Of a stretch of 64,000 bases of DNA, positions 50,269 through 58,981 are shown piece after piece (position 1 is the first letter of the stretch; each line of letters starts with the position of its first letter). The DNA is from Microbacterium murale (GTDB taxonomy: Bacteria; Actinomycetota; Actinomycetes; Actinomycetales; Microbacteriaceae). The notes beneath the pieces were generated by a model. The model ran no database searches. It had not been told where the DNA came from and worked only from the letters and a program-made list of their open reading frames with translations. The position numbers and the translations under genes are program-made. The stretch covers positions 806,001-870,000 of the forward strand of contig NZ_BMCM01000001.1 in NCBI RefSeq assembly GCF_014635185.1. Direction: 5' to 3'.

Positions 50269-50316
50269 GGAGCGCGTTGAAGAGCACGTTGCACGCGCCC
50301 GGGTTAGCGTAGGCGA

Positions 50317-51477
50317 GTGAGCATGCCCTCTCCGCAACCGTTGAGCTTCGACGCCCGCGCCCTCACCGAGCCTGTCGACGCGCGTGCGGTGCGCGCCTTC
50401 AGCGCCGCAGCGCGTGCAGGAAACACCTCGTCGACGTCCGCGACGAAGGTCATCACGATCGTCGTCGTGTCGTTCATCGGCCTGGTGTTCCTGACCATCC
50501 TGATCCCCACCGTGTCTTTGCTCATGGTTGGTATCAGTCGAGGCGGGCCGCTCTTCCTGCTGTTTCCCGTCGTGATCATCGCGGTGATCGTGGTCGGCGG
50601 AGGGCTGCTGGTCTGGTTCTCATTCCGCAACCGCAGACTCATGAACTACCGCCTCAGTCGCTTCGCTGCGGCGAACAACATGACCTATGCGGGTGAGATC
50701 GACGACCCACCGCTACCAGGCATGATCTTCACCCTCGGTCGCGCCCGCAAGGCGGGGCAGCTCGTCCGCGGGCACAGCCCCCGTTTCGTCGAGTTCGGTA
50801 ACTACCAGTACACGACGGGTTCCGGGAAGAACTCGACGACGCACAAGTGGGGCTACGTCGCGGTCAAGCTCGATGTACCGCTGCCCAACATCGTGCTCGA
50901 CGCCCTCGGCAACAACGCCGTGTTCGGCACGAACCTGCCGGCGTCGTTCCAGAAGGAGCAGAGGCTTTCGCTCGAGGGCGATTTCGACAAGTACTTCACG
51001 CTGTACTGCCCGGCCGGCTACGAGCAGGATGCCCTCTACCTGTTCACGCCCGACATCATGGCGCGCTTCGTCGACAGCGCCGCACAGCTTGACGTCGAGA
51101 TCGTCGACGACTGGCTGTTCCTGTACACGAAGCGCGAAGCGTCGACGCTCGATCCGAACACGTGGGCGTGGTTGTTCGGCGCTGTCGGTGCGCTCATCAC
51201 GAAGCTCGACCAGTGGGCCAGGTGGCGTGATGACCGGCTGATCGCAGAGCAGGGCCGCACGTACTCGCAGGCCCAGGCTGCTGCTGCCGCCGCTGCGTCC
51301 TCCGGCCCGGTGCCCGCCGCACCGTCGCTGCCGTTCGCAGCCCCGGTCGGGATGCTGACACCGCCGCCCGGCGTCGCGCAACAGGGCAGGCGTCTGAAGC
51401 GCAGTGGACGCTGGGTGCCGATCGTGATCGTGGTGGTCTTCGCGATCGGATGGTTCTGGCTGCGCACCCTCAGCTGA
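50317..51477 (+). CDS. Membrane protein of unknown function
   Basis: This 386-residue protein is not recognised. Two adjacent hydrophobic segments span about residues 44-70 and 78-105 (FLLFPVVIIAVIVVGGGLLV), followed by a soluble domain of about 180 residues with YQYTTGSGKNSTTHKWGYVA and CPAGYEQDALYLFTPDIM. A Pro/Ala-rich linker comes next, then one last membrane segment near the C-terminus (VPIVIVVVFAIGWFWLRTL). Such a layout is common in actinobacterial envelope proteins of unknown role. The start GTG 50317 follows a purine-rich stretch. A strong hairpin at 51488-51520 follows the gene. Confidence 0.78.
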   Translation: MSMPSPQPLSFDARALTEPVDARAVRAFSAAARAGNTSSTSATKVITIVVVSFIGLVFLTILIPTVSLLMVGISRGGPLFLLFPVVIIAVIVVGGGLLVWFSFRNRRLMNYRLSRFAAANNMTYAGEIDDPPLPGMIFTLGRARKAGQLVRGHSPRFVEFGNYQYTTGSGKNSTTHKWGYVAVKLDVPLPNIVLDALGNNAVFGTNLPASFQKEQRLSLEGDFDKYFTLYCPAGYEQDALYLFTPDIMARFVDSAAQLDVEIVDDWLFLYTKREASTLDPNTWAWLFGAVGALITKLDQWARWRDDRLIAEQGRTYSQAQAAAAAAASSGPVPAAPSLPFAAPVGMLTPPPGVAQQGRRLKRSGRWVPIVIVVVFAIGWFWLRTLS

Positions 51478-51487
51478 TGGGCTTTCA

Positions 51488-51520
51488 GGGTGAGCGCTGT
51501 CTGGGGAACCGCGCTCACCC
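51488..51520 (+). terminator. Hairpin terminator after the membrane protein gene
   Basis: GGGTGAGCGC at 51488-51497 pairs perfectly with GCGCTCACCC at 51511-51520 around 13 nt, ten bases after the stop. The gene-free stretch 51478-51918 otherwise holds C-rich sequence without an obvious gene, and the PadR promoter at its end. Confidence 0.6.
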
Positions 51521-51866
51521 CATCCCCCCTGGGACCGAAAGAAGACGTACTCCCTCCGAACGGACGGCTGCGCCGTCCGACGCCTGAAATCAGCTGGGGG
51601 CTGATCATTCATGGCGTATGCCGTGACGGTATCTCGAACGAGGTTGCACGCAGTTGCAGACTCAGCTCGGGTCGAGCAGCCTGCAACCAACACCGAGTAG
51701 ACCTCCCGCACCCGGCCGCGCTGCATCCCTCATACCGACGCCCCCTCCCGCCGTCCACGCCCCTCCCCAGCGACGTGTCTGCAAGGGGGCCTCGGCGAGA
51801 AGAGGGGGCGTCGGCGGAGGTAAACGGATGCGGGCACAGCGCGCGGGACGCGCCAACATTACGTTT

Positions 51867-51899
51867 CGCACACTACTGCGCAGTGCGTGGTAGTGTGCG
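51867..51899. promoter_or_regulatory. Inverted repeat at the padR promoter, likely operator
   Basis: CGCACACTAC at 51867-51876 and GTAGTGTGCG at 51890-51899 are perfect 10-bp arms with a 13-nt spacer. They end 19 bases before the padR start. PadR proteins usually repress their own operon, and this is the best candidate site. Confidence 0.65.
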
Positions 51900-51918
51900 A
51901 TGCATTGAAGGGGGTCCT

Positions 51919-52269
51919 GTGGATACGACGCAACTGCTCAAGGGCGTACTCGATGTGGCGGTGCTCGCCGTTCTGCGGCAGGAGGACGGCTATGGCTACG
52001 ACATCGTCCGCCGTCTGCGCGACGCCGGGCTCGGAGACGTGGGGGACGCCTCCGTCTACGGCACGCTCCGTCGCCTCTACGCCGCCGGCTCGTTGTCGAG
52101 CTACGTCGTGCCGTCCGAGGGCGGCCCGCACCGCAAGTACTACGCCATCAACCCGCAGGGCGTGAAGTCGCTCGATGCGCAGACCGCCAGCTGGGCCGAG
52201 TTCGCCACGGCGATGAGTGGTCTGCTCACACCCGCCCGCACCGCATCCCGCACGATCGGAGAGAAGTGA
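51919..52269 (+). CDS. PadR-family transcriptional regulator
   Basis: This 116-residue winged-helix regulator reads DTTQLLKGVLDVAVLAVLRQ, EDGYGYDIVRRLRDAG, DASVYGTLRRLYAAGSLSSY and then HRKYYAINPQGVKSL, the full PadR DNA-binding domain with a short dimerisation helix. The start GTG 51919 is preceded by GAAGGGGG. Its stop overlaps the next start, the common pairing of PadR with a membrane protein carrying a HAAS-type domain. A perfect inverted repeat just upstream suggests autorepression. Confidence 0.92.
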   Translation: MDTTQLLKGVLDVAVLAVLRQEDGYGYDIVRRLRDAGLGDVGDASVYGTLRRLYAAGSLSSYVVPSEGGPHRKYYAINPQGVKSLDAQTASWAEFATAMSGLLTPARTASRTIGEK

Positions 52270-53348
52270 TGAACAGCCTTGAGACCTCGCTCGATGAGCG
52301 CATCCGCACATTCGCCGACGCCGTGCGCGCTCACCTGGACGACCTCCCCGCAGATGAGGTCGACGACATCATCGTGGGACTCACCGCCGACCTCGCCGAA
52401 CAGGCGGCGGACGCGGGCGGAGTACTCGAGCTCGGTGATCCGTCCGCCTACGCCGCAGAGCTGCGATCGGCTGCGGGCCTGCCTGACCGGTCGGATGCTG
52501 TGAAGCACGAGACCGTGCGCGAGAGAGTGTCCCGACGCCTCGGGTACATCGCCGACAGCATCCGCCGCAACGCCTTCGGTGTGTGGCTGCTCGACCTGCT
52601 CGTCGCCCTGCGTCCGGTCTGGTGGGTGCTGCGAGGCTTCGGAATCTACGGGGTCGCACACGCACTGTTCGGGTCGCCGTCGTTCGGCGGCACCGGATCG
52701 GTCCTGCCGGACACCCTGTTCGGATGGCTCATCCTGCTCGCGATGATCATCGTCAGCGTGCAGTGGGGTCGCGACCGCTGGCTGCCTCGGAACGCGCTGC
52801 GGCACATGCGCACCGTGGCCAGCGTGATCGCGGTGATCGCGCTGCCGTTCGCCCTCGCCTCGGTTCTGATTCCGCGCGTCGAGTACGTCGACAACGGCGC
52901 CTACGAACAGCCCGGCCTGCTGCTGGACGGGGTTCAGGTCGGCAACGTCTTCGCGTACGACGAGAACGGCGAGCTCATCGAGCGCGTGCAGCTTTACACC
53001 GACCGTGGAACACCGCTGAACCTGTTCGGCGGAACGATCGAGGAGGGCGTCGACGGCACATGGCAGGGCTTCGGGTGGAACGGTGACGACCCTGTTCGCG
53101 TACCGTTCCGCGATGCCCGTGAGGCAGAGGTCTGGAACATCTACCCGCTCAAGGAGGGCAAGGTCGATCCGAACACCGGCAAGATCCGTACTTCGACGGT
53201 CAGGGATGCGGCCGCACCGTTCCTGCGTGCACCCGGCCTCATCACGCCGTCAGCAACGCCTTCACCGACGCCTTCGCCAACGCCCTCCCCGACGCCCTCA
53301 CCGACCGAGGCTCCGATCGACGGGGTCACGCCGACGCCGGAGCCGTGA
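52266..53348 (+). CDS. HAAS-domain membrane protein, PadR partner
   Basis: This 360-residue protein starts at GTG 52266, with ATG 52269 equally possible. Residues 1-75 form a helical HAAS-like domain (TFADAVRAHLDDLPADEVDD, then LGDPSAYAAELR), which is typical of proteins encoded with PadR regulators. Three or four hydrophobic segments follow between about 100 and 200. The large C-terminal part (200-330) is extracytoplasmic and not recognised. The end is a Ser/Pro/Thr repeat (PSPTPSPTPSPT). It probably responds to an envelope signal; the details are unknown. Confidence 0.82.
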   Translation: MMNSLETSLDERIRTFADAVRAHLDDLPADEVDDIIVGLTADLAEQAADAGGVLELGDPSAYAAELRSAAGLPDRSDAVKHETVRERVSRRLGYIADSIRRNAFGVWLLDLLVALRPVWWVLRGFGIYGVAHALFGSPSFGGTGSVLPDTLFGWLILLAMIIVSVQWGRDRWLPRNALRHMRTVASVIAVIALPFALASVLIPRVEYVDNGAYEQPGLLLDGVQVGNVFAYDENGELIERVQLYTDRGTPLNLFGGTIEEGVDGTWQGFGWNGDDPVRVPFRDAREAEVWNIYPLKEGKVDPNTGKIRTSTVRDAAAPFLRAPGLITPSATPSPTPSPTPSPTPSPTEAPIDGVTPTPEP

Positions 53349-53375
53349 CGATCGCGGCGGGTGAGCGCGCCATCG

Positions 53376-54674
53376 TCACCCGGCCGCAACCCATTCCCGC
53401 ACCGAGGCGTCGAGCACGTCCCCCAGTGTGCTGAGTGCATCCGTGTCGCGCATCGCAGCGCCGATCCGCTCGGCGTTCTCGCGATAGGCCGGGTCGTTGA
53501 GCACCTTCCCCACGGCATCTCCGACCTGATCAGGGGTGACGGTGCTCGCACGCAGATTCACCCCGGCACCAGACCATCCGACCCTCGCCGACACCTCGAC
53601 CTTGTCCTCGGTCTGACCGGCGACGACGATCGGCACGCCGTGCGCCAGCGCCTGCTGCACTCCGCCGTACCCGCCGTTGGTCACCATCACATCGACCAGC
53701 GGGAGCAGGCGATCGTACGGAAGGTAGTCGGCGACACGGACATTGGCGGGCAGGTCGCGCGGGAGCGCATCGACGGGCCGACCGCCGGTCGAGACGACGA
53801 CGAGGACATCGGATGCGGCGAGCGCGCTGATGGTCGGCAGCACCACCTGCCCGAATTCGGAGTTCGCGATCGTCCCCTGCGTGACGTGCACGACAGGCCG
53901 TGAGCCGTCCAGGTCCGACCACCAGGCGGGCAACGTGCGATCGGACTTCGGTGATGGCAGCGGCCCGGCGAAGTGCACGGTCGCAGGCAGATCGGAGCGG
54001 GGATACTCGAACTCCGGCACGGTGAACTGCACATAGGCGTCGGCGCGGCCTGCCCAGTCGAGCACGAATCCGCCGAGTTCCCGGCCGACCTCACGTCGCG
54101 CCATGTCATCCGCTTCTCGTTGGATGCCGCCGAAGATCGCCCGTTCGGCGATGGTCCGCAGCACCGCGTTGCGCAGTCGGCCGATCGGCCCGGCCATGGG
54201 AGTGACGCCGAGACCGAACGGGGCGGCGTCACGGCTGCGGGCACCCAGCGGGAAGATCCCCAGCACCACGACGGGCGGGCGCTCACTCGGCGGCAGCAGT
54301 TGCAGCAGCGCTCCCCCGACGAACAGCGGCTCCGTGAGAACGGCATCGACGTGACCGGCCGCCAACTCGGCCCGCACCGCCGCCAGCTGCGTCGCACCCG
54401 GTCGCACGAACAGATTGCTCATATCGAACCGCAGAGCGGCGGGACCCGTGAGCCCGACCCGCTCGGGGAACGCAGCGTCCGCGTCGTCGAGGTCTATGTC
54501 GGCCTCACTCGGCAGCGCGACGAAACGCGCACCCGCCGCCGCGACGTCTGCTGCATATCGGGGACTGGTGAGGAAACCGACCTCGTGGCCGCGCGCGATG
54601 AGGTGACGGGTGATCTGCAGCAGTGGCATGACGTGGCCATGCGCTGGCGTGCAGGTGATGAGGTAACTGGACAT
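53376..54674 (-). CDS. UGT-type (GT1) glycosyltransferase
   Basis: This 432-residue GT-B enzyme is of the macrolide/flavonoid glycosyltransferase kind. The N-terminal domain opens YLITCTPAHGHVMPLLQI. The C-terminal donor site contains VRVADYLPYDRLLPLVDVMV and NGGYGGVQQALAHGVPIVV near 335-355, followed by the acidic residue of GQTEDK. It would glycosylate a small hydrophobic molecule, possibly an antibiotic, as a protective step. The start MSSYLIT at 54674 was chosen because homology begins there. Divergent from a TetR-type regulator with a palindrome between them. Confidence 0.9.
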   Translation of the reverse strand: MSSYLITCTPAHGHVMPLLQITRHLIARGHEVGFLTSPRYAADVAAAGARFVALPSEADIDLDDADAAFPERVGLTGPAALRFDMSNLFVRPGATQLAAVRAELAAGHVDAVLTEPLFVGGALLQLLPPSERPPVVVLGIFPLGARSRDAAPFGLGVTPMAGPIGRLRNAVLRTIAERAIFGGIQREADDMARREVGRELGGFVLDWAGRADAYVQFTVPEFEYPRSDLPATVHFAGPLPSPKSDRTLPAWWSDLDGSRPVVHVTQGTIANSEFGQVVLPTISALAASDVLVVVSTGGRPVDALPRDLPANVRVADYLPYDRLLPLVDVMVTNGGYGGVQQALAHGVPIVVAGQTEDKVEVSARVGWSGAGVNLRASTVTPDQVGDAVGKVLNDPAYRENAERIGAAMRDTDALSTLGDVLDASVREWVAAG

Positions 54675-54695
54675 GGCGGGTTCTTTCCCTAAGAT

Positions 54696-54718
54696 TGAAT
54701 GTACCCCCGTAGTATTCA
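54696..54718. promoter_or_regulatory. Palindrome between glycosyltransferase and TetR genes
   Basis: TGAAT at 54696-54700 and ATTCA at 54714-54718 flank GTAC and GTAG half-matching inner arms, giving a 23-bp imperfect palindrome. It lies 20 bases from both starts and is the likely TetR operator. Confidence 0.5.
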
Positions 54719-54738
54719 TCACCCCGTAAGGAAAGTCA

Positions 54739-55374
54739 ATGACGGATGCCGTTCCCCGCGCCTACCGATCCGAGCTGCGAGCACGGCAGGCCAAGGAGAC
54801 GCGCGCGCGGATCGTCGCGGCATCCGCCGATCTGTTCGCCACGCGTGGCTATCAGGCCACCACGATCGCCGCCATCGCACGGGAGGCCGGCGTCTCTGCC
54901 GAGACGGTGAAGACGGCGGCGGCGAAGGCCGAGCTGCTGATCGCCGCATTCGAGGTGACCTTCTCCGGATCCGAAGCCGCGGAGTCGCTCGCCGATACCG
55001 AGGTCGCCGCCGGAGTCATGGAACTACCCGACGACGTCTTCCTCGACGCCGTGCTCGCTCAGATCACGACGGCCAACTCCCGTGGCCACGCGCTGTGGAC
55101 CGTGCTTCTCGGCGCGGCATCCTCCGATCAGGTCGTCGACGAGGCACTGAAGAACATCCTCAAGCACCGCGCGGCCGACTACCGTCTACTGGTCTCGGAG
55201 CTCCTGCGCCGGGGCATCGCGAAAGAACTCACCGACCCGGATGCGACGGCCGACGTGCTCTCATTCCTGCTGTCGCCGGAGAGCTACCAGCAACTGGTCG
55301 TCCAATCCGGCTGGACGCCGGAGCGCTACGGCTCGTGGCTCCGGGCCGCTGTGCTCGCAGAGATCGCGAAGTAG
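54739..55374 (+). CDS. TetR-family transcriptional regulator
   Basis: This 211-residue protein has the TetR helix-turn-helix at residues 16-60 (ETRARIVAASADLFATRGYQ followed by TTIAAIAREAGVSAETVKTA). The helical ligand-binding domain is not assignable to a ligand. It is divergent from the UGT-type glycosyltransferase gene, the usual arrangement of a repressor and a detoxification gene. Start ATG 54739 follows AAGGAAAG. It is convergent with the DUF779 gene, whose stop is 13 bases away. Confidence 0.9.
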   Translation: MTDAVPRAYRSELRARQAKETRARIVAASADLFATRGYQATTIAAIAREAGVSAETVKTAAAKAELLIAAFEVTFSGSEAAESLADTEVAAGVMELPDDVFLDAVLAQITTANSRGHALWTVLLGAASSDQVVDEALKNILKHRAADYRLLVSELLRRGIAKELTDPDATADVLSFLLSPESYQQLVVQSGWTPERYGSWLRAAVLAEIAK

Positions 55375-55387
55375 GCGAGACCGCGGA

Positions 55388-55777
55388 TCACGTCAGCCCG
55401 AAGTACTCCAGCTCCGCGTCGTTCAGCATCCGGGAGCGGATGAGGAACCGCATCCCGGTCGGACCCTCCACGCTGAATCCCGCGCCACGACCCGGCACGA
55501 CGTCGATTGTCAGGTGCGTGTACTTCCAGTACTCGAACTGCGACTCGGACATGTACACCTCGATCGGAGCATCCATGCCCGCCTCGATCTCCCCGAGCAG
55601 CACGTCGCTCGGCCCGGTGATGAACATGCCGATCGGATAGCACATCGGTGATGAGCCGTCACAGCATCCGCCGGACTGATGGAACATCAGCGGACCGTGC
55701 TGCGCCGTGAGATCGCGAAGCAGGGATGCCGCGGCATCCGTCACGTCGACCCGCTGGTGGGTGCCGATGCTCACCAT
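55388..55777 (-). CDS. DUF779 protein, aldehyde dehydrogenase partner
   Basis: This 129-residue DUF779 protein has GPLMFHQSGGCCDGSSPMCY near residue 28 with its characteristic cysteines, MFITGPSDVLLGEI near 52, then SQFEYWKYTHLTIDVVPGRG. These proteins are regularly encoded beside aldehyde dehydrogenases of the ExaC/AldA type. Their role is unproven, possibly metal or redox related. It lies 92 bp after the aldehyde dehydrogenase stop on the same strand. Confidence 0.9.
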   Translation of the reverse strand: MVSIGTHQRVDVTDAAASLLRDLTAQHGPLMFHQSGGCCDGSSPMCYPIGMFITGPSDVLLGEIEAGMDAPIEVYMSESQFEYWKYTHLTIDVVPGRGAGFSVEGPTGMRFLIRSRMLNDAELEYFGLT

Positions 55778-55869
55778 CTCGTCTTCCTCTCCATGGTTTT
55801 CGGGCGGGAACTGCCTCTGGAAGATGTCATGTGCTCCCGCAGCGCCCGCCCGAAATCTGTTCAGCAGGT

Positions 55870-57420
55870 TCAGAAGAAGCCCATCGGGCCCTCGGCGTAC
55901 GACACGAGGAGGTTCTTCGTCTGCTGGTAGTGATCGAGCATCTTGAGGTGGTTCTCCCGCCCGATGCCGGACTGCTTGTATCCGCCGAACGCGGCGTGCG
56001 CCGGGTACTGGTGGTAGGTGTTCGTCCACACGCGACCTGCCTGAATGGCGCGGCCGGCGCGGTAGGCGGTGTCTCCGCTGCGGGTCCAGACACCGGATCC
56101 CAGTCCGTACAGGGTGTCGTTGGCGATGTCGATCGCATCGTCGTAGTCGTCGAAGCTCGTCACGGCGAGCACGGGTCCGAAGATCTCCTCCTGGAAGATG
56201 CGCATGTCGTTCGTGCCCTCGAAGACGGTCGGCGTGACGTAGAAGCCCTCGCTGAGATCGCCGCCGAGATCGGCGCGCTCTCCACCCGTGAGCAGCTTCG
56301 CTCCACCCTGCTTGCCGATGTCGATGTAGCTGAGGATCTTCTCCAGCTGATCGTTGGACGCCTGCGCGCCGATCATGGTGTTCAGATCGAGCGGGTTGCC
56401 CTGCACGATCTTGCCGACGCGGTCGAGGCCGTCGGCGAGGAAGCCGTCGTAGATCGAACGCTGGATGAGGGCGCGGGACGGGCACGTGCACACCTCGCCC
56501 TGATTCAGCGCGAACATCGCGAAGCCCTCGAGCGCCTTGTCGTAGAAGGGGTCGTCCGTCGACCGGGCGACATCCTCGAAGAAGACGTTGGGCGACTTGC
56601 CCCCGAGCTCCAGCGTGACTGGAATGAGGTTCTGCGAGGCATACTGCATGATCAGGCGGCCGGTCGTTGTCTCGCCGGTGAACGCGATCTTGCGGATCTT
56701 CTTGTGCTGCGCGAGGGGGGCGCCCGCCTCGATGCCGAAGCCGTTGACGATGTTGACGACGCCGGCCGGCAGCAGGTCGCCGATGATCTCGAACAGGAAC
56801 AGGATGGATGCCGGAGTCTGCTCTGCCGGCTTCAAGACGATGCAGTTGCCTGCGGCGAGCGCCGGTGCGAGCTTCCACACCGCCATGAGGATCGGGAAGT
56901 TCCAGGGGATGATCTGCCCGACCACTCCCAGCGGCTCCTGGAAGTGGTACGCGACCGTGTTCTCGTCGAGCTGGCTGAGCGAGCCCTCCTGGCCGCGCAG
57001 CACGCCGGCGAAGTAGCGGAAGTGATCCACGGCGAGGGGGATGTCGGCGGCCAGGGTCTCACGAACCGGCTTGCCGTTCTCCCACGTCTCCGCGACCGCG
57101 ATCTCCTCGAGATGCTGCTCCATGCGGTCGGCGATCTTGTTGAGCACGATGCTGCGTTCGGCGGGACTCGTCCTGCCCCATCCTGCGAACGCCTGCCATG
57201 CGACCTCGACGGCGCGATCGATGTCTTCCGCCGTCCCGCGGGCGACCTCGGTGAACGGCTTGCCGTTGATCGGGCTGACGTTCTCGAAGTACTGGCCCTT
57301 GACGGGTTCGACGAACTCGCCGCCGATGTAATGCCCGTACCGCGGGCGGTACTGCGCCACGGCGCCGTCGGTGCCAGGGGCTGCGTAGGCGGTGGATACG
57401 GTCTCTTCGACGATGGTCAT
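55870..57420 (-). CDS. Aldehyde dehydrogenase (NAD+-dependent, ExaC/AldA-like)
   Basis: This 516-residue enzyme oxidises acetaldehyde or a similar aldehyde to the acid. The NAD-binding text is [20 protein letters not shown] near residue 160. The catalytic Glu lies in [17 protein letters not shown] near 275, and the catalytic Cys in [13 protein letters not shown] near 310. The C-terminal block [16 protein letters not shown] is read here as [16 protein letters not shown]. It is encoded between a GAF-domain regulator and the DUF779 gene, a conserved actinobacterial cluster for aldehyde or alcohol use. A nested inverted repeat overlaps its ribosome-binding region. Confidence 0.95.
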   Translation of the reverse strand: MTIVEETVSTAYAAPGTDGAVAQYRPRYGHYIGGEFVEPVKGQYFENVSPINGKPFTEVARGTAEDIDRAVEVAWQAFAGWGRTSPAERSIVLNKIADRMEQHLEEIAVAETWENGKPVRETLAADIPLAVDHFRYFAGVLRGQEGSLSQLDENTVAYHFQEPLGVVGQIIPWNFPILMAVWKLAPALAAGNCIVLKPAEQTPASILFLFEIIGDLLPAGVVNIVNGFGIEAGAPLAQHKKIRKIAFTGETTTGRLIMQYASQNLIPVTLELGGKSPNVFFEDVARSTDDPFYDKALEGFAMFALNQGEVCTCPSRALIQRSIYDGFLADGLDRVGKIVQGNPLDLNTMIGAQASNDQLEKILSYIDIGKQGGAKLLTGGERADLGGDLSEGFYVTPTVFEGTNDMRIFQEEIFGPVLAVTSFDDYDDAIDIANDTLYGLGSGVWTRSGDTAYRAGRAIQAGRVWTNTYHQYPAHAAFGGYKQSGIGRENHLKMLDHYQQTKNLLVSYAEGPMGFF

Positions 57421-57428
57421 GTGCGTCT

Positions 57429-57471
57429 CCTTCGACGGGCAGCAGCACTGCTGCGGGCTTTGCGTCGAAGG
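57429..57471. promoter_or_regulatory. Nested inverted repeat before the aldehyde dehydrogenase gene
   Basis: CCTTCGACG at 57429-57437 and CGTCGAAGG at 57463-57471 are perfect 9-bp arms. Inside, GCAGCA at 57439-57444 pairs with TGCTGC at 57449-57454. It lies nine bases from the start codon, so it could be an activator site or an RNA hairpin masking the ribosome-binding site. Confidence 0.5.
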
Positions 57472-57521
57472 TATGCCGCGCCACGTTGCGCGCGGGTGCG
57501 CAGCGTTGCATCCGGTTGCGC

Positions 57522-58850
57522 TCAGTCGCCCTGGAGCTTCTCGATCCGACTCACGAGTCCTGTGCGGCGCGGCGAGCGCGCGGGGAGCATCTCGAGGCAC
57601 AGCCGCAGCACCTCTTCATCCTCTGCACCCTCGGGGATGTCGGCGTAGGAGAGGAGCACGTCGATGCTGGCCTCCGTGAGCATCGCCTCGCGGAGCGCGG
57701 CACGGATGCCGTCGCGCATCTCCTCCACTCCCGGGGCAGTGGATTCCGGGAGCACCGGTCCTCGATATGAGCTCAGGGCGACGCGATGGGCACCGCGGTC
57801 GAGCAGCGACAGCACGTTGTGCGCATCGGTCTCCAAGGGCATGCCGAGTCGATACGGCCGCGATTCCGGCGCGAGTTCGGGCACGGAGCGTTGAAGGACC
57901 TTCCGCAGCCGCACCATCTCAGGACGCAGCGTGTCTGGCGACGCGCCCTCGCCGTACACGAGCTCGGCCAGGCGATCGGCCGACATGCCCTGTCGGTGGA
58001 TCGCGAGCATGAGCAGGATCTCGGCGTGCCGCGCACTGAGCTCGACGACCGACTCGGAGTCGTCGGCGAAGATCTCCAGACGTGCACGATCTCTTCCGAG
58101 CACCCGCAGCATCGCCCTGGTCGGCACCGGTTTGCGCGCGGACCTGCGAGGCGACGGAGGCGCGATCGTGCTGCGGGCCCGCAGCCTGGCCACCAGCAGC
58201 TCTGACTCGACTGCCCTCGCCGTGGCATCCACCAGCAGTCGGGCCTGCGGCGTCGCGACCTCTGGGCCTCCCGTGACGTCGATCACGCCGAGGATCCTCT
58301 TCGTCTCCGGGTCGAGCACCGGCGCCGCCGTGCAGGACCAGGGATGCACGAGCCGGTTGTAGTGCTCCGCCTGATGGATCTGCACCGATTCGCCGAGCTG
58401 GAGGGCCGTACCCGGCGCAGACGTGCCGACCGCATCCTCTGACCAGTCGGCCCCGGCGACGAACCCCATCTCGCCACTGAGCACTCTCTTGTCCAGATCG
58501 CCCTCGACCCAGAGCAGACGGCCCGCATGATCTCCGACGGCAACGATCACGCCTGACGTCGCCGGGTCACCGGGCAGCAGCAGCCCGCGGATCATCGCCA
58601 TCGCGTCGGCGAGCGGATGCTCGAGCCGATACCGTTCGAGCTCTTCCGCATCGAGTGCAAGAGGAGGAAGACCCTCGGCACCGACGCGCTGCCGCCAGGA
58701 ACGCTCCCACGAATCACGCACCAGCGGACGCACGTGCTCGAGTCGTCGATCTCCGAGGTTCCCCGCCACGAGTTCCTCGTGCGCACGCTCGATGATCAGT
58801 CGCGATGCCTCGGCGGAGACGTCACGCGATGCTGACCATGGTGATGACAC
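57522..58850 (-). CDS. GAF-domain transcriptional regulator of aldehyde metabolism
   Basis: This 442-residue regulator has an N-terminal helical segment and [15 protein letters not shown], as in AcoR-type proteins. A GAF sensor domain spans about 80-240 ([53 protein letters not shown]). There is no sigma-54 ATPase. A winged-helix domain near 290-345 ([33 protein letters not shown]) binds DNA instead. It precedes the aldehyde dehydrogenase gene by 101 bp and is probably its activator. The start GTG 58850 follows ACAGGACAG; the frame upstream runs into a repeat element. Confidence 0.86.
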   Translation of the reverse strand: MSSPWSASRDVSAEASRLIIERAHEELVAGNLGDRRLEHVRPLVRDSWERSWRQRVGAEGLPPLALDAEELERYRLEHPLADAMAMIRGLLLPGDPATSGVIVAVGDHAGRLLWVEGDLDKRVLSGEMGFVAGADWSEDAVGTSAPGTALQLGESVQIHQAEHYNRLVHPWSCTAAPVLDPETKRILGVIDVTGGPEVATPQARLLVDATARAVESELLVARLRARSTIAPPSPRRSARKPVPTRAMLRVLGRDRARLEIFADDSESVVELSARHAEILLMLAIHRQGMSADRLAELVYGEGASPDTLRPEMVRLRKVLQRSVPELAPESRPYRLGMPLETDAHNVLSLLDRGAHRVALSSYRGPVLPESTAPGVEEMRDGIRAALREAMLTEASIDVLLSYADIPEGAEDEEVLRLCLEMLPARSPRRTGLVSRIEKLQGD

Positions 58851-58906
58851 GGCTGTCCTGTCGTCGGTGACGGAGCGTGGTCCCAGTGTACGAGCATCCT
58901 GAACGG

Positions 58907-58973
58907 CGAGACCGAGTTTGCGGCACGAAACCGAGCGTCCTGCGGTCTGTCTCGTGCCGCAAACTCGGTCTCG
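58907..58973. repeat. Interspersed inverted repeat, GAGACCGAG family, copy 2
   Basis: The 22-nt arm at 58907-58928 (CGAGACCGAGTTT, then GCGGCACGA) is the exact reverse complement of 58952-58973, with a 23-nt spacer that itself carries ACCGAGCG. It lies between the GAF regulator and the cca gene. The outer arm matches copy 1 at 44014-44080. Confidence 0.7.
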
Positions 58974-58981
58974 TCGAAGCG

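Noticed and set aside
50080-50337. N-terminal extension of the GT2 glycosyltransferase to 50337
   Set aside because: The extra 86 residues are Arg/Ser/Pro-rich without homology and cover the repeat array. GTG 50079 has a ribosome-binding site and starts exactly at the GT-A fold.
51521-51866. Possible small protein upstream of padR
   Set aside because: The open frame is Pro/Ser-rich with atypical codon use and no homology-like motif. The padR start is supported by its own ribosome-binding site.
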